The position numbers were made by a program, and so were the translations under genes. Below the pieces are notes generated by a model. That model saw only the letters and a list, made by a program, of their open reading frames with translations, searched no databases and had not been told where the DNA came from. Positions 17,895 through 26,680 of a DNA stretch of 64,000 bases are shown piece after piece (the first letter of the stretch is position 1; each line of letters starts with the position of its first letter). The DNA is from JALHNI01 sp044226365 (GTDB lineage: Bacteria > Acidobacteriota > Terriglobia > Bryobacterales > Bryobacteraceae): the NCBI GenBank assembly GCA_044226365.1, contig JBGAHE010000024.1, positions 6,629-70,628 on the forward strand. Reading direction: 5' to 3'.

Positions 17895-18515
17895 ATGTCA
17901 CTCGCCGCCTATCAGGAACTCTTCTGCCGGATGGTTGCCTCACCCGCCCTGCGCGACCGCTTCCTTCAGACACCGGACGAAGTCTGCCGCCACCTCGACC
18001 TCACCGACCGCGAGCGGAAGCGCCTGGAGTCCATCGTCCATCAGCCCGGCATGCGCGTGAACACCGCCATCCACCGCGCCAATCGCCTGACGCCCCTCTA
18101 CCAGACGCTGCCTTTCACCTGCTTCCTCCTGGGTGAAGGCCTTCGCGAAACTCTCGATCGTTACTGGACCCTGCACCCGTCCGAGAATCTGCAATTGGAC
18201 GTGGAATGCGAACGTTTCGCCGACTATCTGATCGGCGAGCTCCGCGCCGGTCGCGTCTGGGGCGACTACCTCGAGGAAGTCCTGGCCTTCGAACGAAATT
18301 GTGCCGCTCTGCGCTTCCGGCAGCCGCCGCTATTGCGCATCATCCCCTTCCGGCACGACCCGGAACCGCTGCTTGCCGCCTTGGCGCGCCTCGAACTCCC
18401 CACCCCGCCGCCGGCCACCGGCGACTTCCAACTGGCCGTCGATTGCCGCCACGGCGAGGCCGACTTCTACCTCCTCGACCCCACCGCCACCGCCGCGCTT
18501 CAGAAAAATATGTGA
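17895..18515 (+). CDS. Putative MNIO partner protein (MbnC/TglI/BufC-like role)
   Basis: A 206-residue protein starting at ATG 17895, one nt after the MNIO stop. The N-terminal ~95 residues are helical with a pattern seen in DUF2063-like MNIO partners (YQELFCRMVASPALRDRFL, then TPLYQTLPFTCFLLGEGL). The C-terminal part is mixed alpha/beta and ends near residue 206 (YLLDPTATAALQKNM). In methanobactin, 3-thiaglutamate and bufferin systems the gene beside the MNIO encodes a protein that binds the precursor and the oxygenase; position and size fit that role. Sequence similarity to named partners is weak by eye, so the assignment rests mainly on context. Confidence 0.65.
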   Translation: MSLAAYQELFCRMVASPALRDRFLQTPDEVCRHLDLTDRERKRLESIVHQPGMRVNTAIHRANRLTPLYQTLPFTCFLLGEGLRETLDRYWTLHPSENLQLDVECERFADYLIGELRAGRVWGDYLEEVLAFERNCAALRFRQPPLLRIIPFRHDPEPLLAALARLELPTPPPATGDFQLAVDCRHGEADFYLLDPTATAALQKNM

Positions 18516-18522
18516 GATTTTT

Positions 18523-18577
18523 CCCGCTGGCCACCCACTATTCAATAGGTGCGCGAACCATTGCTTTGGCCAGCGGG
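18523..18577. repeat. 10-bp perfect inverted repeat over the comEC start
   Basis: CCCGCTGGCC (18523-18532) and GGCCAGCGGG (18568-18577) are exact reverse complements separated by 35 nt. The loop contains the GTG start at 18549 and the downstream arm lies within the first codons or, if ATG 18582 is the start, just before it. It could hide the translation start or bind a protein. The adjacent T-run is upstream of the stem on the + strand, so it is not a terminator. Confidence 0.5.
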
Positions 18578-21071
18578 CGCGATGCTGGTAGGCATCACCG
18601 CCGGTCGCACTCTCCATCTCGGCGCACTTGAATCGCTCGCCGCTGCCGCGGGCTTTCTGGCGCTCACCACCCTGGCTCGCTGGCACGCGCTGGCCCGTTG
18701 GTGGCTGCCCGCGCTCGCCTTCGTTGCGGCGATTGGTGCCTCGCTCGAAGCCGCCGCGCGACCCAGCCATCGCCTCCGCATTGAAGCAGACCCCGAAGAA
18801 GTCCTCGTAGTCCAGGGCTGCGTCGTCGAATCCAGCAGCTTCTTCGAGGGCCGCGCCGAGTTCGTCGTCGAGCTCGAACCGGGCGCGCGGGCCAAGGTCT
18901 ACCAATATCCGAAGAACGAGCAGGCCCCGCCGGCGCTCTCCTACGGCGACCCCGTCGAGTTCGACGCCCGCATCCGCCCGCCCGGCTCCTTCGACAACCC
19001 CGGCGCCTTCGACTATCCGGCCTACCTCGCCCGGCGGCAGATCTACTGGATCGCCACCATGCCCAATCAAGCGCAGGTGACGCGCCGTCCCGGCGAATGC
19101 GGCGACCCGCTGCACCGCACCATCGCCCGCACCCGCGCCGCCTTGCTGACCCGTATTGAGCACTTCTTCCCGCACAACCCCTACGCCAGCGGCATGCTGC
19201 AAGCGCTCCTTCTCGGTGACACGACACACGTCAAACGCCTCTGGACAGAAGACTTCCGCCGCACCGGCACTTTCCACGCCCTGGTGATCAGTGGCCAGCA
19301 CGTCGTCGTGCTTACCGCGGGCTGGGTCTGGGTGATCTTTCAGATTACCCGCCGCCGCTGGGTGGCCGCACTGGCCGGGGTCGCGTTGGCCTGGGTCTAT
19401 GCGGGGCTTTCGGGCGCCACGGCCCCCGTCTTGCGCGCCGCCTGGGGCCTCACCTTTTACGCCGGCGCAGGCTACTTCTACCGCCGCGGCCGCGTTCTGA
19501 ATCTGCTGGCCGCCGTAGTTCTAGTGTTTATCGTCCTCGACCCCGGCCAAGCCGTCGATGCCAGCTTCCAGCTCTCGTTCCTCGCCGTGCTCGCCATCGG
19601 AGCCTTTGCGATACCCGTAGCCGAAGGCACGACCGGGCCGTTTCAGCAGGCCAGCCGCTCGCTCAACAACCGCGCCTGGGATCCGTCATTGCCTCCATTG
19701 GTGGCGGCCATCCGCGTCGAGTTGCGGCTGCTAGCCGAGACCCTCTGGCTGATCACCTGGATCCCCGAACGTTGGGCCACGCGGCTGATCGCCGCCCTCG
19801 TCTGGATCGCCGCCACCGCCGGGGAGATGCTGCTGGTGACGGCCATGGTGCAACTCGCCTTGGCCCTCCCGCTGGTAGCGTATTTCCATCGCTTCCCGGT
19901 CACCGGACTGCTCGCCAACCTGCTCACCGCGCCGCTACTCACTCCGGCTATCCCGGCCGGGATGCTCGCCGTGGTCTGCAACTCTTCCTGGCTCGCCGGC
20001 GTGGCTGCCTGGCTGGTGTGGGCCTCCGGCGAGGTGGTGACGTGGACGGTGCGGTGGGAGCCGCATTGGCGGATCCCGGCGCCGCCGCTTTGGCTCGGAC
20101 TGCTGTTCCTGTTAACCTTGGCCGGTCTTGCCGGCGCCCTGCGCACTCGCCGCTGGCTGTTGCCGGCCTCGGGACTCGCGCTCGCCACCTTCGCCGTCGT
20201 CCTCTGGCATCCGTTCGCTGCGCAGGTCCGCTCCGGAGAACTGGAACTCACCGCGGTCGACATCGGGCAAGGCGACGGACTGCTGCTGGTACTCCCCGAC
20301 GGACGCACCATCGGCGTTGACGCCGGCGGTCTGGCGACCTTTGGCAAGGCTCGCACCAGCGGCATCAACACCGGCGAAGACATCATCGCACCTTATCTGT
20401 GGACGCGCTCCATCCGCCGGCTGGACGTGCTGGTGCTCACCCACGCCCACGCCGACCACATGGGCGGCCTGAGCGCCTTGATCGACAACTTCAGCCCGGG
20501 CGAAATCTGGACCGGCGCCATGCCCGCCGAAGAGGCGGACTGGCAGAAGCTCGCGCGCCAAAAGGGCATCCGGGTGAAGGGCCTCACCGAGGGTCAGCGT
20601 TTCCGCGCCGCGGGTGTCGAGTTCACCATCCTCTCCCCGTCCCCGGACCGCGCCCCTTCACCCCGCGCCCACAACAACGACTCGCTGGCCATGCTGGTGA
20701 GCTACGGCCGGCGAGCCTTTCTCCTGACGGGTGATCTGGAAGCCGGTGTCGAACGGAGACTGATCGAGGAGTGGAATCTCCCGCACATCGATGTCCTCAA
20801 GGTGGGGCATCACGGCAGCCGCACCTCAACGACCGACGAATGGCTCGACGCGTTGCAGCCCGGCGTCGCCCTCATTTCGGTGGGGCGCGAGAACCGTTAC
20901 CACCATCCGCATCCCCAGGTGATGGAGCGCCTCGAGGCTCGCCACATCACGACCCTGCGCACGGACGAACTCGGGCTGGTGACGATTCGCACCAACGGCC
21001 ACTGGCTCGATTTCGACAGTTTCCGCTGGCGGGAACACGGTGGAAGCCTGCTGCCGGCATTCGAGGAATAA
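18549..21071 (+). CDS. comEC: ComEC/Rec2-family DNA-uptake channel
   Basis: An 840-residue polytopic protein with the three-part ComEC layout. Residues about 75-200 are an OB-like periplasmic domain (VLVVQGCVVESSSFFEGRAE). Residues about 210-560 are the competence membrane domain (LLLGDTTHVKRLWTEDFRRT followed by GTFHALVISGQHVVVL, with many hydrophobic helices). Residues about 570-800 are a metallo-beta-lactamase-like domain (VDIGQGDGLLLVLP, LTHAHADHMGGL, VGHHGSRTST). ComEC carries single-stranded DNA across the inner membrane during transformation. The start is GTG 18549, or ATG 18582, which loses little. It sits 33 bp after the MNIO partner gene, but a functional link is not implied. Third-position base preference drifts from C to G within this gene. 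Confidence 0.93.
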   Translation: MREPLLWPAGAMLVGITAGRTLHLGALESLAAAAGFLALTTLARWHALARWWLPALAFVAAIGASLEAAARPSHRLRIEADPEEVLVVQGCVVESSSFFEGRAEFVVELEPGARAKVYQYPKNEQAPPALSYGDPVEFDARIRPPGSFDNPGAFDYPAYLARRQIYWIATMPNQAQVTRRPGECGDPLHRTIARTRAALLTRIEHFFPHNPYASGMLQALLLGDTTHVKRLWTEDFRRTGTFHALVISGQHVVVLTAGWVWVIFQITRRRWVAALAGVALAWVYAGLSGATAPVLRAAWGLTFYAGAGYFYRRGRVLNLLAAVVLVFIVLDPGQAVDASFQLSFLAVLAIGAFAIPVAEGTTGPFQQASRSLNNRAWDPSLPPLVAAIRVELRLLAETLWLITWIPERWATRLIAALVWIAATAGEMLLVTAMVQLALALPLVAYFHRFPVTGLLANLLTAPLLTPAIPAGMLAVVCNSSWLAGVAAWLVWASGEVVTWTVRWEPHWRIPAPPLWLGLLFLLTLAGLAGALRTRRWLLPASGLALATFAVVLWHPFAAQVRSGELELTAVDIGQGDGLLLVLPDGRTIGVDAGGLATFGKARTSGINTGEDIIAPYLWTRSIRRLDVLVLTHAHADHMGGLSALIDNFSPGEIWTGAMPAEEADWQKLARQKGIRVKGLTEGQRFRAAGVEFTILSPSPDRAPSPRAHNNDSLAMLVSYGRRAFLLTGDLEAGVERRLIEEWNLPHIDVLKVGHHGSRTSTTDEWLDALQPGVALISVGRENRYHHPHPQVMERLEARHITTLRTDELGLVTIRTNGHWLDFDSFRWREHGGSLLPAFEE

Positions 21072-21136
21072 CTTCAAGACTTCAGCGCAATCCGAACAAA
21101 ATAAGAAACTTGCACACTACTTCAAGTAACACTGCA

Positions 21137-21174
21137 ACAAAAATGCCCGGTGACAAAGTCGCCAACCGGGCATT
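21137..21174 (-). terminator. Rho-independent terminator for the 129-aa secreted-protein gene
   Basis: AATGCCCGGT (21142-21151) and ACCGGGCATT (21165-21174) are a perfect 10-bp inverted repeat with a 13-nt loop. Read on the - strand the stem is followed by TTTTGTTG. It lies about 30 bp past the stop of the reverse-strand gene ending at 21205 and could also limit read-through from comEC. Confidence 0.8.
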
Positions 21175-21204
21175 CCGCAAAACTGTCGAAAAGTGTCGAA
21201 TGAC

Positions 21205-21594
21205 TTAGGAGGCCGTTCGCTTGGCGGTGAACTCGGTCTTGCGGTTGCCGCCTTCGCGGGCGCGCGTACCGGTGAGCGTATCGCCGTCCACGGTGCCTTC
21301 CCAAACCTGAATCATCTCGCCCTTCTGAGTGGTCTGCTTGGTCTTGAAGGAGAACTTATTCCCGGTGACCTTGCCTTCCATGATCTCGCTGGTGCTCGCC
21401 CGCGGACCGGCCATGGCCACCGAGCCGGTGAGCGATTCGCCACTGGACTTGAGATCGAAAGTCGCCGTAATCTTCATTTCGCCGTCGGGACCACGCATGG
21501 TCATCTCCGAGGTCCACTTGCCGTCGATACCTGCCGCCAACATCGTCAGGGCCGCCAGCAGCAAACCTGCGATCATGAGGGTTAACTTCTTCAT
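21205..21594 (-). CDS. Small secreted beta-rich protein of unknown function
   Basis: A 129-residue protein with a clear signal peptide (KKLTLMIAGLLLAALTMLAAG) and a good AGGAGA ribosome-binding site. The mature part is about 105 residues, beta-rich, with alternating patterns such as GKWTSEMTMRGPDGEMKITA, GNKFSFKTK and VWEGTVDGDTLTGTR. This resembles small lipocalin-like or DUF-type periplasmic proteins common in Acidobacteriota, often read as GxW...G.....F.......G. It has no Cys or catalytic motif. It is divergent from priA across 70 bp and followed by its own terminator, so it is monocistronic. Function unknown. Confidence 0.8.
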   Translation of the reverse strand: MKKLTLMIAGLLLAALTMLAAGIDGKWTSEMTMRGPDGEMKITATFDLKSSGESLTGSVAMAGPRASTSEIMEGKVTGNKFSFKTKQTTQKGEMIQVWEGTVDGDTLTGTRAREGGNRKTEFTAKRTAS

Positions 21595-21664
21595 TCCTTG
21601 ATTCTCCTAACAGGGGATGGGTCATCTGTTTAACGCAATGGCCGGAGCAATAGTTACGCTGTAG

Positions 21665-24091
21665 ATGAATCCGACACCCCGTTACTGCGACGTCAGTTTG
21701 CCGGTCCCACTCGACCAAGCCTTCACGTATTCGATGCCCGAGACGCTGCGGCATCGGGTACAGGTAGGGTCGCGTGTTTTGGCGCCGTTCGGCACGCGCC
21801 AGTTGATCGGGGTGGTGCTGAAGGTGCACGACGAAGCGCCGGCTGCGGGCAAGACACGCGACGTCCTGCGGCTGCTGGATGAGACGCCGGTGCTGAATGA
21901 AAAGCTGATCCGGCTGGGAGGGTGGATCTCGCAATACTACTGCGCGCCGCTGGGCGAAGTGCTGCGAGGGATGGCGCCGGTGACGGGCGAGGTGCGCCAG
22001 ACGGAGGTCTACGCCATCACCGATTCCGGCCGTGATCTGGCCCGGCAGATGTCGATCGACGCGAAGCTGGCCGAAGTCCCGACAGTGGCGTTGCTGCAGA
22101 TGCTGGAGCGGCGGTCGCTTTCGGCGTCGACGCTGAAGAAAAAGTTTGAGGACGCGCCGCGTCGGCTGCAGTCACTGGTGAAGAAGGGACTGATCGAACT
22201 CGAGCAGGACACCACCGAGCGCGATCCGCTGCGGGCTGCCTCCGAGCGGCTCGAGATCGAGTTTGCCGAGCGTCCGGAGGGCAAGGTGCCGAAGGCCGAG
22301 CGCGAGTTGATCGCCTATCTGGAACTGCATCCAGGCCCGCACAATCTCGGCGCGCTCGATGCGGGAATGAAGAACGCGAGCACCGCGGGGCGTTCGCTCG
22401 CACGCAAGGGTCTCGCTAAGCTGAGCCTGGTGGACGCCGCCCGGCCGCTGACGCCGCTCGCCAAGGTGGTGCCGGTATTGAACGCAAGCCAGCAGGCGGC
22501 GTTCGACACGATCAGCGCGGCGCTCGCCCAGGGCGAGTTTGCGGCGTTTCTGCTGCAGGGCGTCACCGGGTCGGGCAAAACCGAAGTCTATCTGCGGTCG
22601 ATTGAGGCGACGCTCGCACTGGGCCGGAGTGCCCTGCTGCTGGTGCCCGAGATCGGTTTGACGCCGCAGGTGGCCGCGCAGTTTTCGAGCCGCTTTGGCG
22701 ATCGCGTGGCAATTCTGCATTCGGCGTTCACCGACAGCGAACGCGCCCAGCAATGGCGGCGCATCCGGCAGGGCCAGGCGACCGTCGTCGTGGGGACGCG
22801 CAGCGGCGTCTTTGCCCCGGTGCCGAATCTGGGCCTGGTCCTGGTGGACGAAGAGCACGACGGCAGCTACAAGCAAGAGGAGACGCCCCGCTACAACGGG
22901 CGGGACGTGGCCGTCGTCCGCGCGCAGTTGGAAGGGGCCGTCGTGGTGCTGGGTTCGGCGACGCCGAGCCTCGAAAGCAAGCACAATGTCGAGCGCGAAA
23001 AGTACCGGTTCCTCGAGCTTCCGGAACGCATTGAGCGGCGGCCCATGCCGGACGTCGAAGTGGTGGACATGCGCGTGGAGTTTCTCGAGACCAAGAAGTC
23101 GGTTACCTTCTCTCGCCGGCTGGTGGAACTGATCAACCAGCGGCTGGACGACGGCGAGCAGGTGATGCTGCTGTTGAACCGCCGGGGCTTTTCGACGTCG
23201 GTAGCCTGCCGCAGTTGCGGCGAGCGCGTGACGTGCATCAACTGCGCCGTCGCGCTCACCTTCCATCGCCGGGACCGGCGCATGCTTTGCCACTATTGCG
23301 GGCACGCCGAGCGCGTCCCCACCACTTGCCCCAAGTGCGGCAGCGAGCATTTGTACTTCCTGGGCACCGGCGCCGAGAAGGTGGAAGACGAGTTGCACGG
23401 CCTGTTTCCCCGCGCGCGCATTGCCCGCATGGACCGCGACACGGTGACTACGAAGCGGCACTTCGAGACCATCCTGCAGGGCTTCCGCGAGAAGAACTAC
23501 GACATTCTGGTCGGCACGCAGATGATCGCCAAAGGGCACGACATCCCGAACGTGACCCTGGTGGGCATCGTCTCGGGCGACATCGGCCTGGGGCTACCGG
23601 ACTTCCGGGCCGCTGAGCGAACCTTCCAGTTGCTGACCCAGGCGGCCGGGCGCGCGGGCCGCGGTGAGTTGCCAGGGCAGGTGGTGATCCAGACGATCAA
23701 CCCGGACCATTACGCCATCGAGTGCGCCGCCGCGCAGGACTATGCGCGCTTTTACCAGAAGGAGATCGAGTTCCGCCGCTTCATGCGCTACCCACCGTTT
23801 GCCGCGCTGGCGAATGTCGTGCTGCGCCATGAGAAGCAGGAAGAGGCTTTGCGGATGAGTGGCGAAGTGGCGAATCTGCTCGATCCGCCGCCGCCGAACC
23901 TGCGCGTGCTGGGTCCGGCGGAAGCGCCGGTGGCGCGGCTGCGCAACGAATTTCGCTATCAACTGTTACTCAAGACTTCGAGTCGTAAATTACTGGCAGA
24001 GATCCTGATGCGCATTCGCCGTCATGCGGTGGAACACAAGTGGGGAGCGACGGCGCTGGTGATCGATGTGGATCCGCTGACGCTGAGTTAG
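21665..24091 (+). CDS. priA: Primosomal replication-restart helicase PriA
   Basis: An 808-residue PriA. The N-terminal DNA-binding domain begins YCDVSLPVPLDQAFTYSMP and includes LGGWISQYYCAPLGEVLRGM. The helicase core shows Walker A GVTGSGKTEVY (about 298), the DEEH box (VDEEHDGSYKQ, about 393), and a zinc region with paired Cys (CRSCGERVTCINC, then CHYCGH and CPKCGS, about 513-560). A second RecA-like domain follows with VGTQMIAKGHDIPNVTLVG and QAAGRAGRG. The enzyme reloads the replisome at stalled forks. All catalytic motifs look intact. The stop overlaps by 4 bp the stop of the convergent TPR lipoprotein gene. Confidence 0.96.
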   Translation: MNPTPRYCDVSLPVPLDQAFTYSMPETLRHRVQVGSRVLAPFGTRQLIGVVLKVHDEAPAAGKTRDVLRLLDETPVLNEKLIRLGGWISQYYCAPLGEVLRGMAPVTGEVRQTEVYAITDSGRDLARQMSIDAKLAEVPTVALLQMLERRSLSASTLKKKFEDAPRRLQSLVKKGLIELEQDTTERDPLRAASERLEIEFAERPEGKVPKAERELIAYLELHPGPHNLGALDAGMKNASTAGRSLARKGLAKLSLVDAARPLTPLAKVVPVLNASQQAAFDTISAALAQGEFAAFLLQGVTGSGKTEVYLRSIEATLALGRSALLLVPEIGLTPQVAAQFSSRFGDRVAILHSAFTDSERAQQWRRIRQGQATVVVGTRSGVFAPVPNLGLVLVDEEHDGSYKQEETPRYNGRDVAVVRAQLEGAVVVLGSATPSLESKHNVEREKYRFLELPERIERRPMPDVEVVDMRVEFLETKKSVTFSRRLVELINQRLDDGEQVMLLLNRRGFSTSVACRSCGERVTCINCAVALTFHRRDRRMLCHYCGHAERVPTTCPKCGSEHLYFLGTGAEKVEDELHGLFPRARIARMDRDTVTTKRHFETILQGFREKNYDILVGTQMIAKGHDIPNVTLVGIVSGDIGLGLPDFRAAERTFQLLTQAAGRAGRGELPGQVVIQTINPDHYAIECAAAQDYARFYQKEIEFRRFMRYPPFAALANVVLRHEKQEEALRMSGEVANLLDPPPPNLRVLGPAEAPVARLRNEFRYQLLLKTSSRKLLAEILMRIRRHAVEHKWGATALVIDVDPLTLS

Positions 24092-25878
24092 TTGAGAACC
24101 TTGCCCATCTTCACGCTGTGTGGATCCCACTTCTGAGCAATCTCGCGATCCTCAAAATGGGCACCGGTGGAGAGCGTGCCGAAGACGTAACTGGCGACGG
24201 CGCGTCCGGTGAAGATCGAGTCGCCGGGCGGCAGCGGCCAACTGCGGTAGCTATCGCGCGCCGAGGCCCAGCGGCCGGAGCGCCACTGACACTCAGCGAG
24301 CCAGACGCGGACTTCGGAATCCGTGCCTTGGAATGACTCAAGCGCGACTGCTTCGAGTAACGGGAAGGCATCCGCGTAATGGCCATCGAAGAAGAGGGCG
24401 TAGGCGAGCGATTGGCGGCGCACAGGTCCTTCGGGGGTAACGCGCGCGACGCGGGCGGTCCACTCGGCGACCGAGGCCGAAGGCAAGCTGAGGAACTGGC
24501 AGAGAGCGGCGACGGGATTGGGCGCGGCGGCGAGCGCGGCGCGGGCGGCCGCTTGAGCACCGGCGCGGTCCGACTTCAGGAGCAATCCGCAACGGTGGGC
24601 TTGAAAGACACCAGCCGCCTGGGCCGGGGCCTTCGCCGCGGACTCGGCCAGCAGGGTGAGCGCCTCCTGCGGTGAGCCGCTGGCGTAGAGGTAGTGAGCC
24701 TTCGCGACGACCGCCGCCGGTTGGCCATTCAGAAGCTTCGCGTATTGTTCAAAGGCCTGGTCGGCTTCTTTGAACTGGCCGGCCAGGAGGCGGGCATAGG
24801 CGGCTTTGAGGCCGGCGCGTCCGCCTTCGAACTGGGGGGACTTGGCGAAGGCGGCCTGGAAATAATCGGCTGCGGCTTTGAAGTCCTGCCGGACGTAGTG
24901 AACTTCGCCCAGGGAGTCAAGCGGATTGACGGTGTTGGGCGCGAGACGCTGGTAGGTCTCGAGCGCCTGTTTGGCTTGCGGCAAGCGGCCGGCGTAGGCG
25001 TTCACGTAGCCGAGGCGGTTCCAGGCGTCGGCGTTGTCGGGGTCAACGCGCAGGGCTCGCTCGTAGGCAGCAATGGCGGGGAGAAACTGACGGAGGCGCT
25101 GCAGAGCATTCGCGACGAACAGTTGCAGATTGCCCTGGAGCGGCCCGGCCTCAGACATCTTCTGAAGGGCGGCGGCCTGGGCGTTGGTGTCGGTGGTCAG
25201 GTTGGCGGTAAGCGCGGCGATCTGTTCGCGCTCAAGGGCGTTCGGAGATCGACCGGCGGCGGCCCGCAGCGAGGCTTGGGCTTCGTCGCGCTTGCCGGAA
25301 GTCAGGTTCAGTTCTGAGAGGGTAATCAGGGGCAGGACGAACTTCGGGTCGAGTTCGGCGGACTTCGCCAGCAGCGCGGCTTTGGCGTCAGGCTGCGGCG
25401 CCTGGAGGGCGGCCACGTAGGCTTCGAGCGCTTCCGAACGCGTGACCGGCGGAGGCGCGACGTCGGCGGCAAGCGAGTGCGCCATGCGGTCAAGACCAGG
25501 CAGGACCTGAGCAAGAGGCGCGGTGAGGATCATCCGCTCGCCGACCTGACGGTGGGTGTCCGCGTCTTCGAGATACGCCTCGAGGCGCAACGCGCCGCCG
25601 CGCTTCTCGATGGTGCCGTGCAGATAAAGGGTGGCGTGACCGAGCGTCGCATCGGCCAAATCCGGGAAGGATGAACCGGCGACGGTGCGCGACACAGAGA
25701 GTTGACGATTGAGGACAACTTGCACACCCCGCCCGAGCCAATCGAGCGAGCGATCGCCGGTGAGGTTCTCAAAGGGCAGGATCGCCACTCGTTCGAGCGA
25801 ACGCTTCGGCGCCGAGGAGCGGCAACCGGCCAACAGCAAAATCAGGAGGGCACAGGAAGAACGCCAGCTAAAGGACAC
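24088..25878 (-). CDS. TPR lipoprotein with CsgG/FlgO-like N-terminal domain
   Basis: A 596-residue protein with a lipoprotein signal (lipobox LAGC, Cys19). Residues about 30-140 resemble the FlgO/CsgG-type domain often placed before TPRs (RVAILPFENLTGDRSLDWLG, then an amyloid-like alpha/beta pattern ending VGERMIL). From about residue 150 onward are ten or so TPR-like helical pairs (for example FLPAIAAYERALRVDPDNAD followed by AWNRLGYVNAYAGRLPQAKQ). It probably acts as an envelope scaffold. It overlaps the preceding TPR gene by 11 bp, so the two are co-transcribed and translationally coupled, possibly with the penicillin-binding protein upstream. Confidence 0.85.
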   Translation of the reverse strand: MSFSWRSSCALLILLLAGCRSSAPKRSLERVAILPFENLTGDRSLDWLGRGVQVVLNRQLSVSRTVAGSSFPDLADATLGHATLYLHGTIEKRGGALRLEAYLEDADTHRQVGERMILTAPLAQVLPGLDRMAHSLAADVAPPPVTRSEALEAYVAALQAPQPDAKAALLAKSAELDPKFVLPLITLSELNLTSGKRDEAQASLRAAAGRSPNALEREQIAALTANLTTDTNAQAAALQKMSEAGPLQGNLQLFVANALQRLRQFLPAIAAYERALRVDPDNADAWNRLGYVNAYAGRLPQAKQALETYQRLAPNTVNPLDSLGEVHYVRQDFKAAADYFQAAFAKSPQFEGGRAGLKAAYARLLAGQFKEADQAFEQYAKLLNGQPAAVVAKAHYLYASGSPQEALTLLAESAAKAPAQAAGVFQAHRCGLLLKSDRAGAQAAARAALAAAPNPVAALCQFLSLPSASVAEWTARVARVTPEGPVRRQSLAYALFFDGHYADAFPLLEAVALESFQGTDSEVRVWLAECQWRSGRWASARDSYRSWPLPPGDSIFTGRAVASYVFGTLSTGAHFEDREIAQKWDPHSVKMGKVLN

Positions 25879-26644
25879 GCGGCTCCAACTTGATCAGCTG
25901 TTCAAACTCCGGGAGCTTGCGGAGTTCGGTGAACTCAGAGTCTTCCATGAGCTTATTCTTTTCGGTGAAACCTTCTTCAAGCGCCTTGCGAATGTAGAGC
26001 AGCGCGCGTTCGAACTGGCCGTTCTTGGCATACGTCTTTGCAAGATAGAAGTGAAACTTCGCGCGTTCGGTGACGCTGCGTTCCTGCAGCAGGACGCCGG
26101 CGCTGGAGCGGTGCTCGAACACCTCGGGATCCAACTCGACAGCGCGCTGGTAGCTGGCCATCGCCAGGTCGTACTTTTTACGGGCGAAGTAGGCCGTGCC
26201 TAGGTTGCTGTGGATGGAGGCAGAGTTCGGGGTGAGTACCAGGGCGCGCTTGTAGTAAGAGATGGAGCGCCGGAAGCTCTTGCGGGCATAGTAGACCGTG
26301 CCCAAGTTGTTGATGGCTTCGGAATACTTCGGATTGAGCTTGTAGGCCTTCTCGTAGTTCTTTCGCGCCGCCTCCAGGTTGAGCATTTGGTGGTAGGCGA
26401 TGCCGATCTTATTCCAGGTGATCGGGGAATCCTGGCGGCCCTGAAGGTACATGTCGACGGCTTCGCGGTACATCTTGCGAGCCATGAAGATATCGCCGCG
26501 CATTTCGGTGGTGATTTGGGGCGCAGGCGAGTTCAGGCCGTTGTCCTGATGGACGGGCGTGGGTCCCGCGAAGCCGCGGGAAAGGTCGCTCTGCCCGAAC
26601 GCCAATGCGACGCCGGCCAGGGAGAGGAGCATGAATCGTGACAT
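25868..26644 (-). CDS. Periplasmic TPR protein
   Basis: A 258-residue protein with a signal peptide (MLLSLAGVALAFGQ) and about five TPR units (AARKNYEKAYKLNPKYSEAI, SISYYKRALVLTPNSASIHS, LAMASYQRAVELDPEVFEHR, then KFHFYLAKTYAKNGQFERAL). The C-terminus carries a conserved-looking tail KLPEFEQLIKLEPRVL. It begins 37 bp after the penicillin-binding protein gene and overlaps the next TPR lipoprotein gene by 11 bp, so a three-gene operon is likely. A role in envelope assembly or peptidoglycan-synthase organisation is suggested only by context. Confidence 0.85.
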   Translation of the reverse strand: MSRFMLLSLAGVALAFGQSDLSRGFAGPTPVHQDNGLNSPAPQITTEMRGDIFMARKMYREAVDMYLQGRQDSPITWNKIGIAYHQMLNLEAARKNYEKAYKLNPKYSEAINNLGTVYYARKSFRRSISYYKRALVLTPNSASIHSNLGTAYFARKKYDLAMASYQRAVELDPEVFEHRSSAGVLLQERSVTERAKFHFYLAKTYAKNGQFERALLYIRKALEEGFTEKNKLMEDSEFTELRKLPEFEQLIKLEPRVL

Positions 26645-26680
26645 CCGAACGCCTCCTTCAACGTCCGGCGAACCGGACGA

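Noticed and set aside
18513..18577. Hairpin near the comEC start as a terminator of the MNIO cassette
   Set aside because: The T-run lies before, not after, the stem on the + strand.
21072..21204. AT-rich gap at the skew switch as a replication origin
   Set aside because: No DnaA-box-like cluster seen; the only clear element is a reverse-strand terminator. Left as a question in the skew finding.
22172..23539. Long reverse-strand frame of 455 codons inside priA
   Set aside because: Opposite strand of a certain gene; sequence is a His/Arg-rich shadow caused by high GC. The same holds for 2107-3066, 3072-4187, 26810-28264, 28280-29194 and 49486-50637.
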